A stretch of 64,000 bases of DNA from Streptomyces nojiriensis (GCF_017639205.1 NZ_CP071139.1:4284001-4348000); one strand, 5' to 3'; counted from the first letter of the stretch, positions 25,048 to 33,599 are shown. Numbers and translations: made by a program. The notes: generated from the sequence alone by a model not told the origin.

Positions 25048-26268
25048 ATGGCGAACGCCGATATAGACGAAACCAACGAACTCGTCTCTTTCCCGATTCA
25101 GCGCACATGCCCTTTCGCCATTCCGCCGGTCTACACTAAGTTCCGGGAGGAATCACCGATCAGTCAGGTGGTCCTCCCGGACGGCGGAAAGGCCTGGCTC
25201 GTCACCAAATACGACGACGTGCGGGCCGTGATGGCCAATCCCAAGCTCAGTTCGGACCGTCGGGCACCGGATTTTCCGGTCGTGGTGCCCGGTCAGAATG
25301 CGGCACTGGCCAAGCACGCCCCTTTCATGATCATTCTCGACGGCGCGGAGCACGCGGCGGCGCGGCGGCCCGTCATCAGTGAATTCTCGGTGCGGCGGGT
25401 CGCCGCGATGAAACCGCGGATCCAGGAGATCGTCGACGGATACATCGACGAGATGCTGAAGCTGCCGAAGCCCGTCGACCTGAATCAGGTCTTCTCCCTG
25501 CCGGTCCCGTCGCTGGTGGTCTCCGAGATCCTCGGCATGCCCTATGAGGGCCACGAGTACTTCATGGAGCTCGCCGAGATCCTGCTTCGGCGCACGACCG
25601 ACGAACAGGGCCGCATCGCCGTCTCGGTCGAACTCCGCAAGTACATGGACAAGCTGGTCGAGGAGAAGATCAACAATCCGGGCGACGACCTGCTGAGCCG
25701 GCAGATCGAACTGCAGCGGCAGGAGGGCGGTATCGACCGCCCTGCGCTTGCCAGCCTGTGCCTGCTGGTGCTGCTGGCAGGGCACGAGACCACGGCGAAC
25801 ATGATCAATCTCGGTGTGTTCTCGATGCTGACGAAGCCGGAACTGCTCGCGGAGATCAAGGCGGATCCCTCGAAGACCCCGAAGGCCGTCGACGAGCTGC
25901 TGCGGTTCTACACGATTCCGGACTTCGGCGCGCACCGGCTGGCGCTGGACGACGTCGAAATCGGCGGCTTCCTCATCCGCAAGGGCGAGGCCGTCATCGC
26001 CTCCACCTTCGCGGCGAACCGCGATCCCGCGGTGTTCGATGATCCGGAGGAGCTCGACTTCGGCAGGGACGCACGGCACCACGTGGCCTTCGGCTACGGG
26101 CCGCACCAGTGTCTGGGACAGAACCTCGGCCGCCTGGAGCTTCAGGTCGTGTTCGACACGCTCTTCCGGAGACTGCCGGACCTCCGCCTGGCCGTGCCGG
26201 AAGAGGAACTGTCGTTCAAGAGCGACGCGTTGGTCTACGGCCTCTACGAGCTGCCCGTGACCTGGTGA
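25048..26268 (+). CDS. Cytochrome P450
   Basis: A 406-residue soluble bacterial P450. The I-helix oxygen-binding motif AGHETT is at 244-249, the E-R pair at Glu283/Arg286, and the heme-binding loop FGYGPHQCLGQNL places the thiolate at Cys355. Sequence style fits the CYP105/CYP107-type actinomycete families. AAGGGG precedes the ATG by 4 bases. Its ferredoxin partner starts 11 bases after it. It is the only obvious oxygenase in the cluster, so it must carry any hydroxylation, epoxidation or phenol coupling of the polyketide. Confidence 0.95.
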   Translation: MANADIDETNELVSFPIQRTCPFAIPPVYTKFREESPISQVVLPDGGKAWLVTKYDDVRAVMANPKLSSDRRAPDFPVVVPGQNAALAKHAPFMIILDGAEHAAARRPVISEFSVRRVAAMKPRIQEIVDGYIDEMLKLPKPVDLNQVFSLPVPSLVVSEILGMPYEGHEYFMELAEILLRRTTDEQGRIAVSVELRKYMDKLVEEKINNPGDDLLSRQIELQRQEGGIDRPALASLCLLVLLAGHETTANMINLGVFSMLTKPELLAEIKADPSKTPKAVDELLRFYTIPDFGAHRLALDDVEIGGFLIRKGEAVIASTFAANRDPAVFDDPEELDFGRDARHHVAFGYGPHQCLGQNLGRLELQVVFDTLFRRLPDLRLAVPEEELSFKSDALVYGLYELPVTW

Positions 26269-26279
26269 AAGGGGCGACC

Positions 26280-26474
26280 ATGAAACTCGAGAAGAATCAC
26301 GACCGATGCATCGGCGCAGGTCAGTGCGTGCTGACCGAGCCGAGGATCTTCGACCAGGACGACCGGGGCCTGGTGAGCGTCCTGGTCGAGCGGCCGCAGG
26401 GCGCCGACGTGGCCGCCGCCCGCAAAGCGGTCTACATCTGCCCGGCGAAGGCGCTGTCCCTCGTGGAGGAGTGA
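26280..26474 (+). CDS. 3Fe-4S-type ferredoxin, P450 partner
   Basis: A 64-residue ferredoxin. Cluster ligands are Cys10 (DRCIGAGQC), Cys16 and the late Cys in ICPAKAL; the Ala/Gly in place of the central Cys indicates a [3Fe-4S] rather than [4Fe-4S] cluster, as in Streptomyces P450 ferredoxins. Eleven bases after the P450 gene and before a strong terminator, so the two form a two-gene operon. A ferredoxin reductase is not encoded here and must come from elsewhere in the genome. Confidence 0.93.
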   Translation: MKLEKNHDRCIGAGQCVLTEPRIFDQDDRGLVSVLVERPQGADVAAARKAVYICPAKALSLVEE

Positions 26475-26482
26475 TCCGATAC

Positions 26483-26531
26483 GAAGCCGCGCCGGGGCCT
26501 TCCCCTGAGGGGAAGGCCCCGGCGCGGCTTC
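26483..26531. terminator. Strong bidirectional terminator
   Basis: Two perfectly complementary 23-base arms (26483-26505 and 26509-26531) with a 3-base TGA loop. It lies between the ferredoxin gene and the converging SnoaL-like gene 2 and can stop both. Confidence 0.9.
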
Positions 26532-26536
26532 ACCTG

Positions 26537-26995
26537 TCATCGGCCGTCGTGCATGCCCTGATCGTCGCCGGCGGTCCAGACGGGTTCGATCCCGATCCGA
26601 GACAGCAGCCACGACCCGTCGGCGGTCCGCACGGCGGTGAAGGTGTAGCGGGCACCCAGATCGAAGTGCCTGCCCGCCCCGTCCCGGCTCACGTGCACCG
26701 CCGTGATGTTCGCGTGAATCGTCGCGCTGTCGCCCTCCGGTTCGGGGAGCACATTGCTGACGAAGTGCATCGTGGTGGCCCAGGTGAGGTCGTCACGCAA
26801 CATGCCGGCCAACGTCTCACGGCCGTCGATCCGGATATCCGGCGCCACTTCCATCGTCACGTCCGGGGCGAAGACCGTGGACAGCGCCTCGTGGTCGCGG
26901 GTGTCGACCGCGCGGGCGAATCGCGCTACCAGCGCCTGCAGAGCGAAGAGGTCTTCCATGCGTTTGATCGCAGTGATCGTATCCAGATTGGTCAT
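26537..26995 (-). CDS. SnoaL/NTF2-like protein 2
   Basis: A 152-residue NTF2-fold protein, the only biosynthetic-type gene on the minus strand of the cluster. Pattern: IKRMEDLFALQALVARFARAVDTRDHEALSTVF (helices), a VTMEVAPDIRIDGRETLAGML stretch, then ITAVHVSRDGAGRHFDLGARYTF and WLLSRIGIEPVW. It is distinct from protein 1 (few identities outside the fold pattern). Met13 (26959) is an alternative start, as the ATG at 26995 has a poor ribosome site. Possible roles are a cyclase or a cofactor-free hydroxylase/hydrolase. It shares a divergent promoter, with 11-bp direct repeats, with the core PKS operon. Confidence 0.8.
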   Translation of the reverse strand: MTNLDTITAIKRMEDLFALQALVARFARAVDTRDHEALSTVFAPDVTMEVAPDIRIDGRETLAGMLRDDLTWATTMHFVSNVLPEPEGDSATIHANITAVHVSRDGAGRHFDLGARYTFTAVRTADGSWLLSRIGIEPVWTAGDDQGMHDGR

Positions 26996-27045
26996 ACCTG
27001 TGATGCTGCACGCCGGAATGTCTGCGGCGCCCCGACTTCAAGGTC

Positions 27046-27064
27046 TTCTGACGAAGTTCTGACG
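27046..27064. promoter_or_regulatory. Perfect 8-base direct repeats spaced 11 bp
   Basis: TTCTGACG occurs at 27046-27053 and 27057-27064, exactly one helical turn apart, in the divergent gap between SnoaL-like 2 (start 26995) and the core operon (start 27254). An AT-richer TGTAAA follows at 27080-27085 as a possible -10 for the core operon. SARP and OmpR-type antibiotic activators bind such repeats; the regulator at 24138 is the natural candidate. Confidence 0.65.
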
Positions 27065-27253
27065 TAGGTTTTCCCTCTCTGTAAATCGTTGAGCCTCCGG
27101 CATCGAAATCCTGCAGAGTCCTGAAGTTGCCCGTGTTGAAACCTGTATCGGGTGCCGGAAGACTCGTTCTCGTCACCAACTTGATCAGTTCAGAAGGCAA
27201 CCACTCACGCGCCGATTCGGGATTCAGCCCGCTCGAGGTACGGAGAAGGAAGT

Positions 27254-27904
27254 ATGCACAGCAGTGTCATCGTGGGCAGGATCAAACCTGGATCCACCGA
27301 AGCGGTCGCAGGCGTCTTCGCGGGGCGGGACGGCGAGCCGTCCGGCACCCGGAACCTCCTGCGCCGCCAGCTCTTCGAATACAAGGGCATATACATCCAC
27401 CTCCAGGACCACACCCAGGAGAACCTGACCGAGGTCGTGGAACACGGCTCCGACGAGGCGTTCACCCCGTTCCTCGACGCATACGACCCGGTCGCCGGCA
27501 CCGCGCCGTCGGGCCAGGTCGCGACCCGGTTCTACGAGTGGCACGGACAGCCGGTGAGCGACGAGCACCGGATGTACAGCACCGTGATCGTGGCCCGGCT
27601 CAACCCCGCCGACATCGGTACCGTCGCGAAGCTGTTCGGAGACTTCGACACCGGCACCGAGCTGCCGCACACGATGGGCACCCGGCGCCGGCAGTTGTTC
27701 GCCTACAACGGGCTCTACTTCCACATCCAGGACTTCGAGTCCGACAACGGCGGCGAGCTGATCGAGCGGGCGAAGTCCGACCCGCGCTTCGTGCAGATCC
27801 AACAGGATCTGCTGCCTTACATCTCCGTCCTCGATCCGGAGACATGGCGCTCGCCCTCCGACGCCATGGCCTCGCGCTTCTACACCTGGCAGGTCACGGC
27901 ATGA
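27254..27904 (+). CDS. Tandem TcmI-family polyketide cyclase B (two fused domains)
   Basis: A 216-residue protein with two TcmI-type domains. Domain 2 (about 107-214) looks like a standard angucycline-type cyclase: MYSTVIVARLNPADIGTVAK, FGDFDTGTELPHTMGTRRRQLF, YFHIQDFESDNGG and ETWRSPSDAMASRFYTW. Domain 1 (about 1-100) is more divergent (AGRDGEPSGTRNLLRRQLF, YIHLQDHTQENL) but keeps the RRQLF core and the RFYEW end. It heads the core operon: its stop overlaps the KS alpha start (ATGA). GGAGAAGGAAG precedes the ATG. Probably performs the second and later ring closures; the two halves may act on different rings or only the second may be catalytic. Confidence 0.9.
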   Translation: MHSSVIVGRIKPGSTEAVAGVFAGRDGEPSGTRNLLRRQLFEYKGIYIHLQDHTQENLTEVVEHGSDEAFTPFLDAYDPVAGTAPSGQVATRFYEWHGQPVSDEHRMYSTVIVARLNPADIGTVAKLFGDFDTGTELPHTMGTRRRQLFAYNGLYFHIQDFESDNGGELIERAKSDPRFVQIQQDLLPYISVLDPETWRSPSDAMASRFYTWQVTA

Positions 27905-29172
27905 GCAAGCGTCGCGTGGTCGTCACCGGGATGGAGGTGCTGGCCCCCGGCGGCGTGGGCAGGGACAACTTCTGGTCCCTGCTGAGCGAAGGCCGTACGG
28001 CTACACGGGGGATCACCTTCTTCGACCCCAGCCAGTTCCGGTCGCGCGTGGCCGCGGAGATCGACTTCGATCCGTACGCACACGGGCTGACCCCGCACGA
28101 GGTGCGGCGCATGGACCGGGCCGCCCAGTTCGCGGTGGTCGCGGCGCGCGGTGCCGTCGCGGACAGCGGCCTCGAGACGGGTGCCCTGGACCCCTACCGC
28201 ATCGGTGTCACCATCGGCAGCGCGGTGGGTTCCACGATGAGCCTCGACGAGGACTACCGCGTCGTCAGTGACGGGGGCCGGCTCGATCTGGTCGATCACA
28301 CCTACGCCGATCCCTTCTTCTACAACTACTTCGTGCCGAGCTCCTTCGCCGCCGAGGTCTCCCGTGCCGTAGGCGCGCAGGGGCCGAGCAGCGTGGTGTC
28401 GGCGGGGTGCACGTCCGGGCTCGACTCCGTCGGGTACGCCGTCGAGCTGATCAGGGAAGGCACGGCGGACGTCATGGTCGCCGGCGCCACCGACGCGCCG
28501 ATCTCACCGATCACGATGGCCTGCTTCGACGCGATCAAGGCGACCACACCTCGCCACGACGATCCGGAGCACGCCTCCCGGCCGTTCGACGCCACCCGCA
28601 ACGGCTTCGTCCTCGGCGAAGGCGCCGCGGTGTTCGTCCTCGAGGAACTGGAGCGTGCGCAACGCCGCGGGGCGCGAATTTATGCGGAAATCGCGGGATA
28701 CGCGACGCGCAGCAACGCGTATCACATGACGGGGCTTCGCCCTGACGGCGCCGAGATGTCCGAGGCGATCACGGTCGCGCTCGACGAGGCCCGGATGAAC
28801 CCCACCGCGATCGACTACATCAACGCGCACGGCTCGGGCACCAAGCAGAACGACCGGCACGAGACCGCCGCCTTCAAGCGCAGCCTCGGCGATCACGCGT
28901 ACCGCACCCCCGTGAGCTCCATCAAGTCCATGGTGGGCCACTCGCTGGGCGCGATCGGCTCCATCGAGATCGCGGCGTCGATCCTGGCGATCCAGCACAA
29001 CGTCGTGCCGCCGACCGCGAACCTGCACACCCCCGACCCCCAGTGCGACCTCGACTACGTCCCTCTGACCGCACGCGACCAGCTGGTCGACGCCGTCCTC
29101 ACGGTCGGCAGCGGCTTCGGGGGCTTCCAGAGCGCGATGGTGCTGGCTCAACCCGAAAGGAATACGGCATGA
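27901..29172 (+). CDS. Type II PKS ketosynthase alpha
   Basis: A 423-residue beta-ketoacyl synthase that condenses malonyl-ACP units. Nucleophile Cys170 in SAGCTSGLDSVG, His310 in NAHGSGTKQNDRHE and His347 in KSMVGHSLGAIG complete the Cys-His-His triad. Overlaps the cyclase gene upstream and the chain-length-factor gene downstream by four bases each (ATGA), giving coupled translation. It is a classical aromatic KS alpha and not a highly reducing or FAS-type KS, judging by the close match through YNYFVPSSFAAEV and the surrounding segments. Confidence 0.96.
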   Translation: MSKRRVVVTGMEVLAPGGVGRDNFWSLLSEGRTATRGITFFDPSQFRSRVAAEIDFDPYAHGLTPHEVRRMDRAAQFAVVAARGAVADSGLETGALDPYRIGVTIGSAVGSTMSLDEDYRVVSDGGRLDLVDHTYADPFFYNYFVPSSFAAEVSRAVGAQGPSSVVSAGCTSGLDSVGYAVELIREGTADVMVAGATDAPISPITMACFDAIKATTPRHDDPEHASRPFDATRNGFVLGEGAAVFVLEELERAQRRGARIYAEIAGYATRSNAYHMTGLRPDGAEMSEAITVALDEARMNPTAIDYINAHGSGTKQNDRHETAAFKRSLGDHAYRTPVSSIKSMVGHSLGAIGSIEIAASILAIQHNVVPPTANLHTPDPQCDLDYVPLTARDQLVDAVLTVGSGFGGFQSAMVLAQPERNTA

Positions 29173-30362
29173 CGGCATCTGTCGTGGTGACCGGACTGGG
29201 CGTCGTTGCCCCCAACGGGCTCGGTGCGAAGGACTACTGGAGTGCGACCCGGGTCGGCAAGAGCGGCATCGGCCCGCTCACCCGCTTCGACGCATCGCCG
29301 TATCCGGCGAAGCTCGCCGGGGAGATCGACGGCTTCGTGGCCGAGGAGCACCTGCCCAGCCGCCTGATGCCGCAGACCGACCAGGTCACCCGGCTCTCGC
29401 TGGTCGCGGCGGACTGGGCGCTCGCCGACGCCGGTGTGAACCCCGCCGAACTGCCCGCCTTTGACATGGGCGTGATCACGGCCAGCTCGGCCGGCGGCTT
29501 CGAGTTCAGCCAGAACGAGCTCAAGAGCCTGTGGAGCAAGGGCGGCGAGTACGTGAGCGCGTACCAGTCGTTCGCCTGGTTCTACGCGGTCAACACCGGC
29601 CAGATATCCATCCGCAACGGGATGAAGGGCCCCAGCGGCGTCGTCGTCACCGACCAGGCCGGCGGCCTCGACGCGGTGGCGCAGGCACGGCGCCAGATCC
29701 GCAAGGGCACCTCTCTCGTGGTGGCGGGCGCCGTGGACGCACTGCTGTGCTCCTGGGGCTGGGTGGGACTGCACACCAGCGGTCGGCTGAGCACCGAGCA
29801 GGACCCCGCCCGCGCCTACCTCCCCTTCGACGACCGGGCGGCCGGCCATGTGCCCGGCGAGGGCGGCGCCCTGCTCATCCTGGAGTCCGCCGACTCCGCC
29901 CGCGCCCGCGGAGCCAAGGTGTACGGCGAGATCGCCGGCTACGCCGCCACGTTCGACGGACGCGAGCCGGGCCTGCGCAAGGCCGTGGAACTGGCTCTCG
30001 CCGACGCCGGCATGGTGCCCTCGGACGTCGACGTGGTCTTCGCGGACGGTGCGGCCGAGCCCGAGCTCGACCGGATCGAGGCGCAGGCCCTCGTCGAGGT
30101 GTTCGGCGAGCGGGGCGTCCCGGTCACCGCGCCCAAGACGATGACCGGCCGCCTGTACGCGGGCGCGGCCGCCCTTGACCTCGCCACCGCCTTCCTCGCG
30201 ATGGAGGCGGGCCTGATCCCCGCGACCGCCCACACGGAACCCGCCGACCGGTACGGCCTCGACCTGGTCGTCTCGCAGCCGCGCACCGCCGACGTCCGTA
30301 CGGCGCTCGTCATCGCCCGCGGCCATGGCGGCTTCAACTCGGCGATGCTCGTCCGTTCCTGA
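29169..30362 (+). CDS. Type II PKS chain length factor (KS beta)
   Basis: A 397-residue partner of KS alpha. The active-site Cys is replaced by Gln163 (VTDQAGGLDAV), the diagnostic residue that lets KS beta decarboxylate malonyl-ACP and set chain length. The N-terminus SVVVTGLGVVAPNGLG and the PGEGGALLILE stretch are typical. Residues SSAGGFEFSQNELKSLW (about 107-123) line the tunnel region that gates chain length, but I cannot call octa- versus decaketide from them by eye. Start ATG 29169 overlaps the KS alpha stop. Confidence 0.96.
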   Translation: MTASVVVTGLGVVAPNGLGAKDYWSATRVGKSGIGPLTRFDASPYPAKLAGEIDGFVAEEHLPSRLMPQTDQVTRLSLVAADWALADAGVNPAELPAFDMGVITASSAGGFEFSQNELKSLWSKGGEYVSAYQSFAWFYAVNTGQISIRNGMKGPSGVVVTDQAGGLDAVAQARRQIRKGTSLVVAGAVDALLCSWGWVGLHTSGRLSTEQDPARAYLPFDDRAAGHVPGEGGALLILESADSARARGAKVYGEIAGYAATFDGREPGLRKAVELALADAGMVPSDVDVVFADGAAEPELDRIEAQALVEVFGERGVPVTAPKTMTGRLYAGAAALDLATAFLAMEAGLIPATAHTEPADRYGLDLVVSQPRTADVRTALVIARGHGGFNSAMLVRS

Positions 30363-30402
30363 GCCCTTCATCCCGATCCCTTCCCCGAAAGGCAGGACCC
30401 TC

Positions 30403-30669
30403 ATGTCCCAGGCCACTTTCACCCTCGACGACCTCAAGCGGATTCTCCTCGAAGGCTCCGGCGCCCCCGAGGGCGGCGGTCTCGACGGAGACAGCCTCGA
30501 CACCGAGTTCTCCGACATCGGCTACGACTCGCTCGCGCTGCTCGAGACCGCGAGCCGGATCGAGCGCGAGTACGGCATCGAGCTGGACGAGTCCGTCATG
30601 GGCGAGGCCACGACGCCCCGCGTCTTCATCGACGCCGTCATCGGGCACCTCGCAGTACCGGCCGCCTGA
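30403..30669 (+). CDS. Type II PKS acyl carrier protein
   Basis: An 88-residue acidic carrier protein. Ser43 in DIGYDSLALLE is the phosphopantetheine attachment site; helix II LLETASRIEREYGIEL and helix III follow in the normal places. It holds the growing poly-beta-ketone chain for KS/CLF, the ketoreductase and the aromatase. A GAAAGGCAGG ribosome site precedes the ATG. Its activating transferase is probably the PPTase gene at 33596 in the same operon. Confidence 0.96.
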   Translation: MSQATFTLDDLKRILLEGSGAPEGGGLDGDSLDTEFSDIGYDSLALLETASRIEREYGIELDESVMGEATTPRVFIDAVIGHLAVPAA

Positions 30670-30704
30670 ACATCCCGCCCACCAACGAACCGACAAGGGG
30701 AGAA

Positions 30705-31490
30705 ATGACACAGCAGGAGCAGCGCGTCGCCCTGGTGACCGGCGCCACCAGCGGGATCGGTCTGGCCGTGACCCGGCTGCTGGCCGGACAGGGCCACCGG
30801 GTGTTCATCGGTTCGCGCACCGAGGACAAGGTGCTGACCACGGTCAAGCAGCTCCAGGAGGAGCAGCTCGACGTGGACGGTACGGTCCTCGACGTGCGCT
30901 CGACGGACTCGATACGCGCCTACGTCCAAGCCGCCGTCGACCGGTTCGGCAGGGTCGACATCCTCGTCAACAACGCGGGCATCAGCGGCGGCGGGGTAAC
31001 CGCCGACATCGCCGACGACCTGTGGGACGACATCATCGACACCAACCTCAACAGCGTGTTCCGGCTGACCCGGGAAGTCCTCACCACGGGCGGCCTGCGC
31101 GACAAGAGCTGGGGCCGCGTCATCAACATCGCCTCCACCGCCGGCAAGCAGGGCGTGGTCCTGGGGGCGCCGTACTCCGCCTCCAAGCACGGCGTCGTCG
31201 GCTTCACCAAGGCTCTGGGCAACGAGCTGGCGCCTACCGGCATCACCGTCAACGCCGTCTGCCCCGGCTATGTCGAGACGCCCATGGCCGAGCGCGTACG
31301 ACAGAACTACTCCCGCCTTTCCGGTGCGCCGGAGAGCGCCATCCTGGAGAAGTTCCAGGCCAAGATCCCGCTGGGCCGCTACTCGACCCCCGAGGAAGTG
31401 GCCGGCCTCGTCGGCTATCTGGCCTCCGACACGGCGGCGTCCATCACGTCCCAGGCCCTGAACGTCTGCGGTGGCCTCGGCAACTTCTGA
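30705..31490 (+). CDS. Type II PKS ketoreductase (C9-type)
   Basis: A 261-residue SDR of the ActIII type, which reduces the C9 carbonyl of the nascent polyketide with NADPH. Cofactor loop TGATSGIG (12-19), NNAG (89-92), catalytic Ser144, Tyr157 and Lys161, and the PKS-specific PGYVETPMAERVR (187-199) that binds the ACP/substrate side. The presence of this gene separates the cluster from spore-pigment and tetracenomycin-type unreduced pathways. It starts 35 bases after the ACP gene with a GGGGAGA ribosome site. Confidence 0.95.
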   Translation: MTQQEQRVALVTGATSGIGLAVTRLLAGQGHRVFIGSRTEDKVLTTVKQLQEEQLDVDGTVLDVRSTDSIRAYVQAAVDRFGRVDILVNNAGISGGGVTADIADDLWDDIIDTNLNSVFRLTREVLTTGGLRDKSWGRVINIASTAGKQGVVLGAPYSASKHGVVGFTKALGNELAPTGITVNAVCPGYVETPMAERVRQNYSRLSGAPESAILEKFQAKIPLGRYSTPEEVAGLVGYLASDTAASITSQALNVCGGLGNF

Positions 31491-31523
31491 CCGCACCGCG
31501 CCCGTCCCCACCCGAGGAGCCCC

Positions 31524-32477
31524 ATGCCGTCCGAACTGCGTACATCCGAGCACGAAATCAAGATCGCGGGACCGGCCGAGAACGTCTACCGCCTGCTGGC
31601 GCAAGCGGAGAAGTGGCCCCAGCTGTTTCCGCCGAACATCTACGTCGACCATGTGGAGCGCGGCGAGCGCGAAGAACGCATCCGCATCTGGGCGACGGCA
31701 GGCGACACCGTCAAGCACTGGACCTCGCACCGCACCCTGGACCCGGACAAGCTCCGCATCGGCTTCCGGCAGGAGGTCAGCACCCATCCCGTGGCCGCCA
31801 TGGGGGGATCCTGGCAGGTGGAGGCCCTCCCTTCCGGAGAGACCCTGGTGCGCCTGAGCCACGACTTCCGGGCGGCCGACGACGACAGCCTGACCTGGCT
31901 CGAGGAGGTCGTGGACCGCAACTCCCGCTCCGAACTCGACTCCCTCAAGGCACTGGCCGAGTCGCGGGACGCGGCCGCTGACGAGCTGACCTGCTCCTTC
32001 GAGGACACGGTGCAGATCAGGGGGGCCGCTCAGGACGTGTACGACTTCATCTACGAAGCGAACCTGTGGGCGGACCGGCTGCCCCACGTGATCACGGTGC
32101 GCCTGGACGAGCCGACACCGGGGGTGCAGACCCTGGAGATGGACACGCTGTCCAAGGACGGCAGCAGCCACACCACCAAGTCGCACCGCGTGGGCCTGGC
32201 TCCCCACCGGATCGCCTACAAGCAGACCACGCTGCCCGCGCTGATCACGCTGCACACGGGTCACTGGACCTTCACGCCGAACGACGACGGCGTCGCGGCG
32301 TCCTCGCAGCACACCTTCACGGTCAACACGGACAACATCGCCAAGGTGCTCGGAGCGGACGCGACGGTGCAGGACGCGATCGCATACGTACGCACCGCGC
32401 TCAGCACCAACAGCAAGGCGACCCTCGGCATCGCGAAGGAGTACGCGGAAGGACTCGCCGGGGCAGGCCGTTCATGA
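31524..32477 (+). CDS. Didomain aromatase/cyclase (ActVII-type)
   Basis: A 317-residue protein with two START/Bet v1-like domains, about 1-155 and 160-317. Domain 1 has ENVYRLLAQAEKWPQLFPPN and ISTHPVAAMGGSW-like strands; domain 2 has AQDVYDFIYEANLWADRLPHV and STNSKATLGIAKEYA. Didomain members act on C9-reduced chains and catalyse first-ring closure and aromatization, matching the ketoreductase upstream. The hydrolase gene overlaps its end by four bases (ATGA). Role is well supported by order and length. Confidence 0.93.
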   Translation: MPSELRTSEHEIKIAGPAENVYRLLAQAEKWPQLFPPNIYVDHVERGEREERIRIWATAGDTVKHWTSHRTLDPDKLRIGFRQEVSTHPVAAMGGSWQVEALPSGETLVRLSHDFRAADDDSLTWLEEVVDRNSRSELDSLKALAESRDAAADELTCSFEDTVQIRGAAQDVYDFIYEANLWADRLPHVITVRLDEPTPGVQTLEMDTLSKDGSSHTTKSHRVGLAPHRIAYKQTTLPALITLHTGHWTFTPNDDGVAASSQHTFTVNTDNIAKVLGADATVQDAIAYVRTALSTNSKATLGIAKEYAEGLAGAGRS

Positions 32478-33373
32478 CCACGGCCCCCGTCGCCCCGCCC
32501 CCGGCGCGGTCGATCGACCAACGGCACATCACGCTGGACGCGGACGGCATCATGCTGTCCGCCAGGCTCGCGCAGCCGGTGCACGTCCCGCCGAGGGCCA
32601 CGATCGTCGCTCTGCACGGGGCGGGGATGAGCGCCGGGTACTTCGACGGACCGGCTCACCCGGAGACCTCGCTGCTGGCGGTCGCCGCAGAACTGGGCTT
32701 CACGGCGGTGGCCATCGACCGCCCCGGATACGGCCGGTCGGCCGGCCGGCTCCCCTACGGGCAAGGGGTCGTGGCGCAGTCCCACACCCTGGCCGCGGCG
32801 CTGCGCCGGCTGGTGGCGCAGTACGAGACGGGCGCGGGCATCTTCCTGATGGGGCACTCCTTCGGGAGCAAGCCGGCGTTGCAGATCGCGGCGGACGGCA
32901 CGGTCCCCGAGATCATCGGCCTCGACCTGTCCGGCTGCGGCGCCGAATACCTGGTCCCCCCCACCGCACCGGGCACCCGCGCCGGAAGCTGGAAGCTCAA
33001 CTGGGGCCCCTTGCGGCTGTATCCCCCGGGGACGTTCCAATCCAGCATCGGCGTGGTCGCCCCGGCACCGGAACGTGAACTGGCGGACGCCGCCCAGTGG
33101 CCGACGGTGTTCGCCGCGCTCGCGGAGCGGATACGCGTTCCGGTCCGGTTCACCTTCGCCGAGCACGAGGCATGGTGGCGCCGCGACCACCAGGCGCTCA
33201 CACGGTTGCGGAGCCGACTGGTCGCGGCACCCCGGGTCCTGATCGACCACCAGCCCGGCGCAGGCCACAACATCAGCCTCGGCTGGGCGGCACGGGCCTA
33301 CCACCTGCGGGCTCTCGGCTTCGCGGAGGAGTGCCTGCACCGGCGGTCACCGGGAACGGAACAGCGCGCATGA
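32474..33373 (+). CDS. Alpha/beta hydrolase
   Basis: A 299-residue alpha/beta hydrolase. The nucleophile elbow GHSFGSKPAL, an oxyanion strand ALHGAGMSAGYF and the catalytic His in GAGHNISLG are visible; the acid residue is probably the Glu/Asp in FAEHEAWWRRDH. Such enzymes in polyketide clusters release chains as thioesterases, open lactones, or methylate/decarboxylate indirectly. Substrate unknown. Translationally coupled to the aromatase by an ATGA overlap, so it acts with the core enzymes. A 12-codon frame follows its stop (33370-33408). Confidence 0.8.
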   Translation: MTTAPVAPPPARSIDQRHITLDADGIMLSARLAQPVHVPPRATIVALHGAGMSAGYFDGPAHPETSLLAVAAELGFTAVAIDRPGYGRSAGRLPYGQGVVAQSHTLAAALRRLVAQYETGAGIFLMGHSFGSKPALQIAADGTVPEIIGLDLSGCGAEYLVPPTAPGTRAGSWKLNWGPLRLYPPGTFQSSIGVVAPAPERELADAAQWPTVFAALAERIRVPVRFTFAEHEAWWRRDHQALTRLRSRLVAAPRVLIDHQPGAGHNISLGWAARAYHLRALGFAEECLHRRSPGTEQRA

Positions 33374-33407
33374 CCCGGGAACTCGCCGCACGGCAGGAGA
33401 ACCGCTG

Positions 33408-33599
33408 ATGGCCACTCCGGTGAACACGCACCCTCCCGCTCGTGCGGAGGAAGAACACCCCTTGGTCGCGGTACTGAACATCTTCGCCCCCGGCATCGGG
33501 AACGCTCTCGGAAGTACGGAGCGGGAAACGGAGGACGACGCGCGCTTCATCCCCTACGACGCGGTAACCCGGCGCCTGGCACGACTGGGGCTGTCATGA
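33408..33599 (+). CDS. Small orphan protein in the PKS operon
   Basis: A 63-residue protein (MATPVNTHPPARAEEEHPLV...). A disordered N-terminus leads into VLNIFAPGIGNAL and an acidic/basic C-terminus ending RRLARLGLS. Not recognised; no Cys, so no metal-sulfur centre, and no leader-like cleavage pattern strong enough to call a peptide precursor. It is coupled to its neighbours: GAGAACCGCTGATG at its start and an ATGA overlap with the PPTase gene. It could be a small auxiliary or docking protein of the PKS. Confidence 0.7.
   Translation: MATPVNTHPPARAEEEHPLVAVLNIFAPGIGNALGSTERETEDDARFIPYDAVTRRLARLGLS

Noticed and set aside
26483..26531. Perfect 23-base inverted repeat as transposon end
   Set aside because: Three-base loop and location between converging stops make it a terminator, with no transposase nearby.
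33408..33599. Small PKS-operon protein as a RiPP precursor
   Set aside because: No leader/core boundary, no Cys/Ser/Thr-rich core and no RiPP modification enzymes in the cluster.
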